A DNA stretch of 64,000 bases from assembly GCA_003225315.1 (NCBI GenBank), contig QHZD01000020.1, forward strand, positions 124,001-188,000. The letters are read 5' to 3'. Below the pieces are notes generated by a model that saw only the letters and a program-made list of their open reading frames with translations, was not told the origin of the DNA and ran no database searches. Shown piece by piece: positions 8,530 through 17,327 of the stretch (position 1 is its first letter; every line of letters starts with the position of its first letter). This DNA is from Acidobacteriota bacterium (lineage in GTDB: Bacteria > Acidobacteriota > Terriglobia > Acidiferrales > UBA7541). The position numbers were made by a program, and so were the translations under genes.

Positions 8530-8557
8530 AAAAAGAAAAAACGGGAGCAAACTCCCG
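8530..8557 (-). terminator. intrinsic terminator after the 8706-9494 gene
   Basis: Minus-strand hairpin CGGGAG-TTTG-CTCCCG followed by TTTTTTCTTTTT, about 150 bases past the stop at 8706. It would close the downstream end of the isc transcription unit or of the exported-protein gene alone. Confidence 0.8.
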
Positions 8558-8705
8558 CACTCCAAACGCAGTTTCCTATGCAATTAATTATACCGGGGAA
8601 TAAGAAAAAGTCAAGGAAAACTTTCGGAAGTTTTTGGTGACGCGGCCGCTGCGGACAAAACTCTACTGCCGAGAACCCTGGGCGCGATAACGGGATTCGG
8701 AGCGA

Positions 8706-9494
8706 TCAATTGGGTGTTGCCGATGCTGAAGGTGAAGAGAGCTCAGGCGGCTTTCGCAAGTCCCGAATCTTGAAGCCGCCCGGTACTTCAAAGAGCTTGG
8801 CGTCCGGCTCGCCCAAAGTGATGTCTGAAACTTCGAAGTTTTGCGTGCCGGAGAACGGATCCTGCAGCTTGCTGATGAGGTTTACGCCAAGCCGGGGCGA
8901 AAACCAAAACTCCCGCTTGGACAAGAGAGGACTGTTGTTTCCGATGGTGCCAGCGGGAATGATAGTCGTCTCCCGCATGCCGACCGTCTCGAGCCCGCCG
9001 ATGGATTGCTTGCCAAGGTCCTCCGATTCCGAGGTTGAACCCTGCGCCATGTGCGCCTTGGCAGGCGGCGTGTACGGCAAAGACTCTGGCGGAGAAAATA
9101 TTTCTACCTGACAAGTGCGCCCGTGGGGCATACAAATGTAAAGTTCGCGCGTGACAGGGTCGCTGATCTCGATTTGGGTGACGCCCGACTGGGCCTTGCC
9201 ATCGTCCGGAACGAGCGCACGGCGTTCCTGGAAGATACGACCCGCCGCATCGCGCGCGATGGCGCGGCGGTTCTTGAGGGTGATGGTGCTGCCGTCCGGC
9301 AATTGGCGAATCCATTCCGTGTTTACTGTGGCGGTGAACGGCGCATTCGGCAAGGACGGAATGAGAATGCTGAGCAACACCTCGCGCGTGCCTCCATCCG
9401 GGATGCGTTGAGGTTGCTGCGGCGCTTGAGCCTGAGAAAAGGAGTTTGGCAGGATGAGGAAACAGGCAAGCGAAAGGATCGGGATGCTCTTCAT
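8706..9494 (-). CDS. exported protein of unknown function
   Basis: 262 residues from the ATG at 9494, chosen because GGGAGG lies just upstream. An N-terminal signal peptide (MKSIPILSLACFLILPNS..QAQA) is followed by a soluble region with strands such as TVNTEWIRQLPDGSTITL and a Cys pair in YICMPHGRTCQVEIF. The C-terminus is proline/serine rich (PPELSSPSASATPN). No family is recognised. It follows iscX by 75 bases on the same strand and ends before a strong terminator, so it may be the last gene of the isc unit or have its own promoter. Confidence 0.75.
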   Translation of the reverse strand: MKSIPILSLACFLILPNSFSQAQAPQQPQRIPDGGTREVLLSILIPSLPNAPFTATVNTEWIRQLPDGSTITLKNRRAIARDAAGRIFQERRALVPDDGKAQSGVTQIEISDPVTRELYICMPHGRTCQVEIFSPPESLPYTPPAKAHMAQGSTSESEDLGKQSIGGLETVGMRETTIIPAGTIGNNSPLLSKREFWFSPRLGVNLISKLQDPFSGTQNFEVSDITLGEPDAKLFEVPGGFKIRDLRKPPELSSPSASATPN

Positions 9495-9569
9495 GATACA
9501 GCCTCCCAAGTGCACGCGGATTATGACAGATTTTTCCGGGCTGCGCGACCCGGCGGACGACGGGGTTCG

Positions 9570-9788
9570 CTAGGCTTGGCGGTCCTGGAATTCCTCGTGC
9601 CAAGCCATTTGGATGGCTTCGAGTTTGGTTTCGTTGGAGGCCGCGGGATCGCCGGAGAAGCCCGGGAGCTCGGTGATCCATTTGTGCATGTCCGTGAAGC
9701 GAACGGTGAGCGGATCGACGTCAGGGAATTTGTCGGCCAAGCCGATGGCGATATCTTCGAAATTGTCCCAGCCGAAGGTTGGCGGCAT
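9570..9788 (-). CDS. iscX: IscX (YfhJ), Fe-S assembly adaptor
   Basis: 72 residues. The motifs DIAIGLADKFPDVDPLTVRF, DMHKWITELPGF and LEAIQMAWHEEF are the signature of IscX, a small acidic winged-helix-like protein that binds IscS and iron and modulates Fe-S cluster assembly. AGGAG precedes the ATG. It is the last recognisable isc gene, after fdx, as in the E. coli order hscB-hscA-fdx-iscX. Confidence 0.95.
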   Translation of the reverse strand: MPPTFGWDNFEDIAIGLADKFPDVDPLTVRFTDMHKWITELPGFSGDPAASNETKLEAIQMAWHEEFQDRQA

Positions 9789-9894
9789 ATGGGCTCCTGA
9801 AGGAAGTTTTCAGTTGTTAGTTGTAAGTTGTTAGTATGAAAAAAAAGAAGATATAGGTTGTTTCAGCCTGCGTACTGGGAACAAATAAGATCAC

Positions 9895-10305
9895 TCAATG
9901 GTCGAGTTCCTTGGCGTAATTTTTGTTCCAGTCGGGAATTTCGACGACGATGTCGGTAGTGCCGTCGGGAACGGTCTGGCAGCCGAGGCGCGACTTCGGC
10001 GTGATGCCAGGTGCTTCATCGAGCTCGTCGAGCTCGGCGTCGGTGGCTTCGTTGCAGGATTCGAGGCCTTCGCGCACGATGACGTGGCACGTGGAGCAGG
10101 CGCAGACGCCGCCGCACGCGTGGTCGAGGCCGGCTTTGATGCCTTCGGAGATGTCGAGAATGCTGCCCGGGAGGCCGTTGTGGCCGTAGGGAATCTTTTC
10201 CGGGTCAACTTCGATGGTCTTGCCGCTGGGAAGAAATGTGACTTTGTATTTCTTCGTGGCGGGTTTGTATCTGACTTCTTCGATGTATGGGTTGCTGCCG
10301 CCCAT
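9895..10305 (-). CDS. fdx: [2Fe-2S] ferredoxin of the ISC system
   Basis: 136 residues from the ATG at 10305, which has GGGGGA five bases upstream; a TTG at 10317 is possible but less likely. The cluster ligands are visible in HACGGVCACSTCHV (C-x5-C-x2-C) with the fourth Cys in RLGCQTV, as in adrenodoxin-type ferredoxins. It supplies electrons for sulfur reduction on IscU/IscS. Compared with E. coli Fdx (111 residues) it has a longer N-terminus (EEVRYKPATKKYKVTFLPSG). It lies between hscA and iscX. Confidence 0.95.
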   Translation of the reverse strand: MGGSNPYIEEVRYKPATKKYKVTFLPSGKTIEVDPEKIPYGHNGLPGSILDISEGIKAGLDHACGGVCACSTCHVIVREGLESCNEATDAELDELDEAPGITPKSRLGCQTVPDGTTDIVVEIPDWNKNYAKELDH

Positions 10306-10329
10306 GTTGTCCCCCAAAAAACCAAAGAT

Positions 10330-10353
10330 GGCGGCGTAAGGCCGCCGCTACAA
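10330..10353 (-). repeat. short palindromic element between hscA and fdx
   Basis: Minus strand: TTGTAG followed by a GC-rich hairpin with arms GGCGGC/GCCGCC around a 5-base loop. It is one of several intergenic elements in the isc cluster made of TGTAG plus a palindrome. There is no T tract, so it is not a typical terminator. Confidence 0.6.
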
Positions 10354-10433
10354 TTCGCGATGCTCAATCTACCTGCGGCGGATCGCGCCGCGATTTACGA
10401 TGGTAGAACAGGCTGAAGGCTATCCTACCAAAC

Positions 10434-12275
<1,842 letters not shown>

Positions 12276-12296
12276 GATTGCCAAGTACTTTCGAAA

Positions 12297-12325
12297 AGCC
12301 TCAGGCCTGAAGGCCTGAGCTACAG
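12297..12325 (-). repeat. short palindromic element overlapping the hscB stop
   Basis: Minus strand: CTGTAGCTCAGGCC-TTCA-GGCCTGAGG, followed by CTTTTCG. The TAG of the element's GTAG flank is the stop codon of hscB (12320-12322). The same element, with two base changes, lies after sucD on the plus strand (54846-54878), so this is a dispersed family. Confidence 0.75.
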
Positions 12326-12922
12326 CAACTCCTTTTGAACGTTGGCGACCAGATTTCTTATGTAGGAGCGGCGGTTCAGCAATTCATTCAGCTTGGCCAT
12401 GATTTTTTTCCGCGTGCCAGAGTCTGCTTGCAGGGCTGTGTCCCATTCTCGCGCCACCGTTTGAAGTTGCGCGTCGACTTCGCCGAGTTTTTGCTGAAAA
12501 TTTTTCTCGGCGACTTCGAGGCGGGACTTCAATGCGGCCAGGTCGTTTCCCGCAGCTTTTGCCTCACGCAGTTCGTCGAGCGATTCGTTGAGCTCGAAAA
12601 CTTCTTCGAGCAGCTCCGGCGGAGCCTGCTGCTTGTGTTCGCCTTCCTTGCGCGCGCCTTCGATGCCGAGGAGATATTCGACGCGGCCGACGGGATCGCG
12701 CAACGTGCGGTAGGCGTCGTTCAATTCCGAGCTGCGCTTAAGGGAGAGGTCGCGCTCTTCCTCTGACGCGTTTACAAAATTATCAGGGTGCAGCTTCCAG
12801 CTCATTTGCAAGAATTTCTGCTCGAGCGTGCTCATCTCAATCCAAAGCTTGCGCGGCAATCCGAAAATAGCAAAGTAATCCATGGTCTTGGATTGGGTCG
12901 TTGATGTCGGCGCCGTAGTCAT
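12320..12922 (-). CDS. hscB: J-domain co-chaperone HscB
   Basis: 200 residues from the ATG at 12922. The J domain (about 12-90) contains KLHPDNF with the HPD motif needed to stimulate HscA ATPase; the C-terminal half is a three-helix bundle ([18 protein letters not shown]) that binds IscU. Length and layout match HscB (171 in E. coli, slightly longer here). An intrinsic terminator lies between iscA and this gene, so expression probably depends on read-through or an unseen promoter. The stop codon is provided by a palindromic element. Confidence 0.93.
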   Translation of the reverse strand: MTTAPTSTTQSKTMDYFAIFGLPRKLWIEMSTLEQKFLQMSWKLHPDNFVNASEEERDLSLKRSSELNDAYRTLRDPVGRVEYLLGIEGARKEGEHKQQAPPELLEEVFELNESLDELREAKAAGNDLAALKSRLEVAEKNFQQKLGEVDAQLQTVAREWDTALQADSGTRKKIMAKLNELLNRRSYIRNLVANVQKELL

Positions 12923-12951
12923 GAAATGGTCTTCAAAAATCCCTAGAAGGC

Positions 12952-12990
12952 ACAAAAAAAGTGGCTGGCGGGTGCGGCTGCCAACCACTT
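12952..12990 (-). terminator. intrinsic terminator inside the isc cluster (iscA / hscB)
   Basis: Minus strand: AAGTGGTTGGC, a 10-base loop, GCCAGCCACTT, then TTTTT. The 11-bp stem has one G-U pair. It splits the regulated iscR-iscA part from the chaperone part hscB-hscA-fdx-iscX, and would lower expression of the latter. Confidence 0.85.
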
Positions 12991-13064
12991 GTTAGACTTG
13001 CTTGGTTGTTTCCCCCGCCGAAACCAATTTCAACGAAAAACCAAACCAATCAAAGACAAAAGAA

Positions 13065-13086
13065 GGCAGGCTCAAGCCTGTCCTAC
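13065..13086 (-). repeat. short palindromic element just after iscA
   Basis: Minus strand GTAGGACAGGCTTGAGCCTG: arms CAGGC/GCCTG with a GTAG flank, starting 3 bases after the iscA stop. It is similar in design to the other GTAG-plus-palindrome elements of the cluster. Confidence 0.5.
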
Positions 13087-13088
13087 TC

Positions 13089-13451
13089 CTAGGCCGTAAA
13101 GGAGCTGCCGCAGCCGCAGTTGCGCACCGCATTGGGATTCTGGAAGACGAATCCCTGGCGCATCAGCGTCTCTTCGTATTCGAGCGTCGTACCGTTCAGG
13201 TACAGAAAGCTTTTGGGGTCGACGAAGAGGCGCGCGCCAAATTCCTCGAAGATCTTGTCGCGGTCGCGAGCTCGCGTGTCCAGCCTCATGGCATAGGAAA
13301 GACCGGAGCAGCCCCCGCCCTGCACGCCCACGCGCAGGCCGCCGACTTCGGGAGACACGCCTTCCTTTTCAAGCAGCGCGCGGATTTTGAGAGCGGCGCG
13401 CTCGGTGAGGTGGATCTTCGCGATGTTCGGGCTTGCGACTTCTGTTGCCAT
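13089..13451 (-). CDS. iscA: A-type Fe-S carrier, IscA/ErpA family
   Basis: 120 residues from the ATG at 13451, preceded by GGGGA. The three conserved Cys are present: one in VQGGGCSGLSY and two in VRNCGCGSSF at the C-terminus. A-type carriers accept clusters or iron and pass them to apoproteins. Placement directly after iscU favours IscA, but an ErpA-like role cannot be excluded from sequence. It is the last gene before the internal terminator. Confidence 0.92.
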   Translation of the reverse strand: MATEVASPNIAKIHLTERAALKIRALLEKEGVSPEVGGLRVGVQGGGCSGLSYAMRLDTRARDRDKIFEEFGARLFVDPKSFLYLNGTTLEYEETLMRQGFVFQNPNAVRNCGCGSSFTA

Positions 13452-13495
13452 TTTCAATTCCCCAAATGCCTTACGACGTTAATCGCGCCAGGCAA

Positions 13496-13523
13496 GGGCG
13501 CAGCATGCTGCGTCCCTACAACT
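13496..13523 (-). repeat. short palindromic element between iscU and iscA
   Basis: Minus strand: AGTTGTAGGGACGCAGCA followed by TGCTGCGCCC, a near-perfect palindrome (CGCAGCA/TGCTGCG) with the TGTAG flank. It lies in the 102-base iscU-iscA gap and has no T tract. Confidence 0.65.
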
Positions 13524-13553
13524 GAGGCGCAAACAACTGCCACCTTACGAGGC

Positions 13554-13970
13554 TTAGTGCGACGCCTTTTCGTGGACCGGGACTTCGACGCCGTGCTTCT
13601 TCTTCCAGTCGCCGATGGCGGCCTTGATGGCGTCTTCGGCGAGCACGGAACAGTGAATCTTTACCGGCGGGAGCGAAAGCTCGCGCACGATGTCCGTGTT
13701 CTTGATCGAAAGCGCCTCTTCGACCGTCTTGCCCTTCACCCACTCGGTAGCGAGCGAGGAGCTGGCGATGGCCGATCCGCAACCGAAGGTCTTGAACTTG
13801 GCTTCTTCAATGACCTGGGTATTGGGATTGATTTTCATCTGCAGCTTCATCACGTCGCCGCACTCCGGCGCTCCGACGAGACCCGTGCCCACGTTGGGGT
13901 CTTCCTTCGAGAGGCTGCCGACGTTGCGGGGATTATTGTAGTGATCAACCACTTTATCGCTGTATGCCAT
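13554..13970 (-). CDS. iscU: Fe-S cluster scaffold IscU
   Basis: 138 residues. Cluster ligands Cys37 (APECGDV), Cys64 (TFGCGSA) and Cys107 (KIHCSVL) are all present with the Asp in CGDV. LPPVK (HscA-binding motif) precedes the third Cys. The scaffold builds [2Fe-2S] from IscS sulfur and passes it on through HscAB. The ATG overlaps the TAA of the unknown gene upstream (TAATG), so it is translationally coupled to it. The C-terminus (KKKHGVEVPVHEKASH) is about ten residues longer than the E. coli protein. Confidence 0.97.
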   Translation of the reverse strand: MAYSDKVVDHYNNPRNVGSLSKEDPNVGTGLVGAPECGDVMKLQMKINPNTQVIEEAKFKTFGCGSAIASSSLATEWVKGKTVEEALSIKNTDIVRELSLPPVKIHCSVLAEDAIKAAIGDWKKKHGVEVPVHEKASH

Positions 13971-14281
13971 TAGCCGTTGCTCCTTGCCAGATTCACGAGA
14001 TTACCGAAACCCGCGCTCTTGACTACCTTGTCCGTGAGCGAAACGTTCGGTACGGAAGCCGAACGGCCCGCGGTCAATTGACGAAGAGCGTCTTTGATGA
14101 ATTCCGCGCCAAGCCCAAGCATCTTCAGAAAGGCGCGCACCTGCTGAAGCTCATGGAAAGAGCGCTCGCCGGCGACGGCGGCCTCTTCTCCCTCTCCACC
14201 ATAGGGCACGAACGTCACGCGGAAAGCCGCGCCGGTGCCACCGATGGAGCGATGAATGCGAATTGTCCCTTCATTTGCCAT
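13970..14281 (-). CDS. unknown 103-residue protein between IscS and IscU
   Basis: No family is recognised. The protein has a basic N-terminus, a strand-like segment (FRVTFVPYGGEGEEAAV), a helical stretch (SFHELQQVRAFLKMLGLG) and a Ser/Val-rich end (SVPNVSLTDKVVKSAGFG). It has no Cys, so it is unlikely to carry a cluster itself. GGAAGAAAC lies before the ATG. It follows iscS by 15 bases and its TAA overlaps the iscU ATG. Coupling between the desulfurase and scaffold genes suggests a role in the IscS-IscU step, but this is inference. It does not resemble CyaY or IscX. Confidence 0.85.
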   Translation of the reverse strand: MANEGTIRIHRSIGGTGAAFRVTFVPYGGEGEEAAVAGERSFHELQQVRAFLKMLGLGAEFIKDALRQLTAGRSASVPNVSLTDKVVKSAGFGNLVNLARSNG

Positions 14282-14296
14282 GTTTCTTCCAGTCCT

Positions 14297-15517
14297 TTAG
14301 GCTGTTTGCCATTTCACCTTAGAAATATCGATTCCCTCTTTGGCCATTTCGTAAAGCGGGGAGAGCTCGCGCAGCTTGGTGACGACTTGAACCATCTTGT
14401 CGATGACGTAGTCGACCTCTTCCTGCGTGTTGAAACGGCCGAGGCCGAATCGGATCGAGGTGTGCGCGAGGTCTTCGCCAACACCTAATGCTTTGAGTAC
14501 ATAGCTTGGCTCCAGGGTTGCCGAAGTGCAGGCAGAACCGCTTGAAACCGCGATATCGTTGATGCCCATGAGGAGCGATTCGCCTTCCACATAAGCAAAG
14601 CTCATGTTCAGGTTGTTCGGCAAGCGGTGCTCCATCGAGCCGTTGATGAACACCTCGTCCAGCTTGGCTTCCAGGCCCTTGCGGAGCCGTTCGCGTAAGC
14701 CGAGCAAACGCGCCGCTTCTTCGGGCATCTCTTTCTGAGCGATTTCGCAGGCCTTGCCAAGGCCGACGATCCCAGGCACGTTCAGCGTGCCGGAGCGCAT
14801 GCCGCGCTCATGCCCGCCTCCGTCGATGATGGCGGAAAGCTGGACGCGCGGATTGCGGCGGCGAACGTACAATGCGCCGACGCCCTTTGGCCCATAAACC
14901 TTGTGGCCGCTGATGGCTAGCAGATCGATGTTGTCCTTCTGCACGTCGACGGGGACTTTGCCCACGGCCTGAACACCATCCACGGCGAAGAAGATGCCGT
15001 GTTCCTTGGCGATCTTGCCGATTTCCGCGATGGGATTGATCACGCCAATTTCGTTGTTGGCGTACATGATGGTAATCAGAATCGTCGAGGGCTTAATCGC
15101 CGCCTTCAAATCGTCCAAACTTACGCGGCCGTCGCGCTGGACAGGCAGATAGGTAACTTCAAAGCCGTGCTTTTCCAGGTTCTTGCAGGTATCGAGCACG
15201 GCCTTGTGCTCGATGGCCTGGGTGATAATGTGGTTGCCCTTTTCGCGGAACATTTCCGCGATGCCCTTGATCATCAGGTTATCGGATTCGGTAGCGCCGC
15301 TGGTGAAGATGATTTCCTTCGGCGTGGCATTGATCAGCGAAGCAATCTGCTGCCGCGCGGTTTCCACGGCCTCTTCGCCCGCCCAGCCGAACGAATGGTT
15401 ACGGCTGGCGGCGTTGCCGAACTTCTCGGTGAAATACGGCAGCATGGCATCGACGACGCGCGGATCGACCGGGGTGGTCGCGTGATTGTCCATGTAAATC
15501 GGTAGCTTGACGGCCAT
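14297..15517 (-). CDS. iscS: cysteine desulfurase IscS
   Basis: 406 residues. The PLP lysine is in [10 protein letters not shown] (about K206) and the persulfide-forming Cys is in [10 protein letters not shown] (about C330), both at the E. coli IscS positions. It starts [20 protein letters not shown]. The enzyme removes sulfur from cysteine and hands it to IscU and other acceptors. AGGAGAAGAGGA precedes the ATG. It follows iscR by 18 bases in the same operon. Confidence 0.97.
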   Translation of the reverse strand: MAVKLPIYMDNHATTPVDPRVVDAMLPYFTEKFGNAASRNHSFGWAGEEAVETARQQIASLINATPKEIIFTSGATESDNLMIKGIAEMFREKGNHIITQAIEHKAVLDTCKNLEKHGFEVTYLPVQRDGRVSLDDLKAAIKPSTILITIMYANNEIGVINPIAEIGKIAKEHGIFFAVDGVQAVGKVPVDVQKDNIDLLAISGHKVYGPKGVGALYVRRRNPRVQLSAIIDGGGHERGMRSGTLNVPGIVGLGKACEIAQKEMPEEAARLLGLRERLRKGLEAKLDEVFINGSMEHRLPNNLNMSFAYVEGESLLMGINDIAVSSGSACTSATLEPSYVLKALGVGEDLAHTSIRFGLGRFNTQEEVDYVIDKMVQVVTKLRELSPLYEMAKEGIDISKVKWQTA

Positions 15518-15535
15518 ATTCCTCTTCTCCTAATC

Positions 15536-16006
15536 CTAAGTCGAACTCATCTGCGGCCCCGACCGAGTCGAGGCCGACAACGCCACGAGCGAAGGCTCGT
15601 GCGGCTCTTCACTCAACTGCGAGATCGTTACCGCGCCTAACACTTCTAAAATGCTTTCGTTCACACGGCGCAACGGCTCTTTGACGGAACAACGCTCGGT
15701 GGCGTCGCAATTCCCGTGATTGGTCACGCACGAAGTAATCAGCACGGGACCATCAATGGCCGAAATCACATCGAGGGCGCTAATCTGCGCTGGATCCTTA
15801 GCCAATTGGTAGCCCCCGCTGGAACCATGCTTTGCAGCCACGAGCGAATGATGCGCCAGTTTTTGCAGCACTTTGGCCATCAGCGTCGCGGAAATGCCAT
15901 ACTCCTCGGCAATCTCATTGGCACTACAAGCATGTTGCTGGCGATGCATCGCCAAGTGCTTGACGGCAATCAGGCCGTAGTCGGCTTTCTTGGAAAGCTT
16001 GAACAT
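15536..16006 (-). CDS. iscR: Rrf2-family regulator IscR
   Basis: 156 residues. The winged helix (MFKLSKKADYGLIAVKHLA) is followed by the cluster-binding loop with Cys at about 93, 100 and 106 (TSCVTNHGNC, ERCSV): C-x6-C-x5-C, one residue longer than in E. coli. With a [2Fe-2S] cluster, IscR represses the isc operon. Two palindromes in the upstream region match the IscR type 1 site, which supports autoregulation. It is the first gene of the isc operon. Confidence 0.95.
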   Translation of the reverse strand: MFKLSKKADYGLIAVKHLAMHRQQHACSANEIAEEYGISATLMAKVLQKLAHHSLVAAKHGSSGGYQLAKDPAQISALDVISAIDGPVLITSCVTNHGNCDATERCSVKEPLRRVNESILEVLGAVTISQLSEEPHEPSLVALSASTRSGPQMSST

Positions 16007-16045
16007 CGTTCGATAGACCTTAGACCTTCCGGACGCTCGGAATAT

Positions 16046-16062
16046 GCGACTGATTCAGTCGC
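16046..16062. promoter_or_regulatory. IscR type 1 operator-like palindrome (proximal)
   Basis: Perfect 8+1+8 palindrome GCGACTGA-T-TCAGTCGC. The core GACTGATTCAGTC fits the type 1 IscR core GACTRWWWYAGTC at every position. It overlaps the expected transcription start of the proximal iscR promoter, so binding should repress. Confidence 0.8.
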
Positions 16063-16068
16063 AGATGA

Positions 16069-16097
16069 AGTATATCCCTGGATTCTCGGAAAGTCAA
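16069..16097 (-). promoter_or_regulatory. proximal iscR promoter
   Basis: Minus strand: -35 TTGACT (16092-16097), 17-base spacer, -10 TATACT (16069-16074). The start would fall near 16062, at the edge of the operator palindrome, about 60 bases before the iscR ATG. Confidence 0.75.
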
Positions 16098-16146
16098 CCC
16101 AAAGTGATTCCATACTTCCATACAAGCCCTGTATTTCTAACAACTT

Positions 16147-16175
16147 ATAATAAGACCGAATCAGTCTTATATCAA
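16147..16175 (-). promoter_or_regulatory. distal iscR promoter with embedded IscR-like operator
   Basis: Minus strand: -35 TTGATA (16170-16175), 17-base spacer, -10 TATTAT (16147-16152). The spacer is almost filled by a 21-base imperfect palindrome (16150-16170) with plus-strand core GACCGAATCAGTC, one change from the IscR type 1 core. It may be a second repressed start. Confidence 0.65.
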
Positions 16176-16292
16176 CCATTTTTCAGCGAACGGTCTCCTA
16201 TGATATTGAACGGCCGGAAACCCAAGCAGAATTGCGATTAGCTCAGTTAGCTGGCCCAGCATGGTAGCCTACACGTTCGATGGAGGGGCTGG

Positions 16293-17300
16293 ATGCCCGG
16301 ATACATTCGGAAACGAAAAGAAATTGGGGGATCATGCTTCTGGGGGCTGATCCTGATGACCGTACTCGTTCCGACGCATGCACTCGCGCAAACGCGAGCG
16401 GCTCCGCCAGGCGACCATCCCAAGACCGGCAAGGTCGGGGCGATAAAAAAGCACACGCCGGAGCAGACCTTTGTTCTCGTTGGTGCGGGCGACATCGCTG
16501 GCTGCAAGAATCTGGAAGGCGCCAAAGCAACCGCCAAGCTGATCGAGCAAATTCCCGGCACAGTTTTTGCCGCAGGGGACCTGGCTTACGAAAGAGGGAG
16601 TGCGGAAAACTTCAAGAATTGCTACGACCCGACCTGGGGACGCTTCAAAGATCGGACGAAACCGGCCCTGGGTAATCATGAGTACGCAAATCGTACGGCG
16701 TCGGGCTATTTCCAATATTGGGGAGCACAGGCGGGGCCAGCGGGCAAAGGCTACTATAGCTACGACCTGGGTGACTGGCACATTGTGGCACTGAATACGA
16801 ATTGTGACGCGAAGTCCTTGGGAGGCTGCGCGGCTGGCTCGCCGGAAGAAACCTGGCTGAAGGGGGATCTTGCGAAACATCCTAACGCTTGCATTCTGGC
16901 CTATGGCCATCACGCGCTGTTCAGCAGCGGCGTGTTCAAAAGCCACGCCGTACATCCCAAATTGAAGCAGCTATGGGAAGACCTGTACGCCGCACACGCC
17001 GACCTGGTTCTTGCCGGACACGAACACTCCTACGAACGATTTGCGCCGCAGGATCCCGAGGGCAAACCAGATCCGGCAAATGGAATACGGGAGATTGTTG
17101 TTGGGACTGGAGGACGCAGCCACGATCTTCTCGGCTTCGCCACGCCGAATAGCGAAGCCCGCGAATGGGAAACTTACGGCGTGTTGAAGCTCACGCTCTC
17201 GCCGGGAAAATACACTTGGGAGTTTATCCCCGAAGAGGGCAAGACCTTTCATGATTCCGGCAGCGGCGTCTGCCACAACCATCCCACAGAATCGAACTGA
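16293..17300 (+). CDS. exported calcineurin-like metallophosphoesterase
   Basis: 335 residues. It has an N-terminal hydrophobic signal (LILMTVLVPTHALAQT). The metallophosphoesterase motifs occur in order: GAGDIAGC (about 65), AGDLAYE (about 95), GNHEY (about 129), YGHHAL and GHEHSYER. Together they bind a dinuclear metal centre, as in purple-acid-phosphatase-like enzymes. It probably hydrolyses phosphoesters in the periplasm or outside the cell. GGAGGGG lies before the ATG. It is monocistronic, divergent from iscR, and converges on the GH20 gene. Confidence 0.88.
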   Translation: MPGYIRKRKEIGGSCFWGLILMTVLVPTHALAQTRAAPPGDHPKTGKVGAIKKHTPEQTFVLVGAGDIAGCKNLEGAKATAKLIEQIPGTVFAAGDLAYERGSAENFKNCYDPTWGRFKDRTKPALGNHEYANRTASGYFQYWGAQAGPAGKGYYSYDLGDWHIVALNTNCDAKSLGGCAAGSPEETWLKGDLAKHPNACILAYGHHALFSSGVFKSHAVHPKLKQLWEDLYAAHADLVLAGHEHSYERFAPQDPEGKPDPANGIREIVVGTGGRSHDLLGFATPNSEAREWETYGVLKLTLSPGKYTWEFIPEEGKTFHDSGSGVCHNHPTESN

Positions 17301-17327
17301 GCAGCCTTTGCGCCGGCGCAATTCGCG

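Larger units (their letters stand above)
8270..8705. other. 436-base intergenic region between tRNA-Glu and an exported-protein gene
   Basis: No convincing coding region. It holds a dispersed-repeat copy (8406-8475) and an intrinsic terminator (8530-8557), both reading on the minus strand. The 130 bases upstream of tRNA-Glu presumably contain its promoter, but no clear -35/-10 pair was found. Confidence 0.6.

Noticed and set aside
9799-9850. Low-complexity TTAGTTGTTAG string as a regulatory element upstream of iscX
   Set aside because: Similar simple strings occur at 330-365 and 59880-59945 without a fixed form or position; nothing indicates a function.
16235-16285. tRNA-like text (TTAGCTCAGTTAGCT and GTTCGA)
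   Set aside because: No acceptor, anticodon or T stems can be paired in the right order, and the stretch runs into the start of the phosphoesterase gene.
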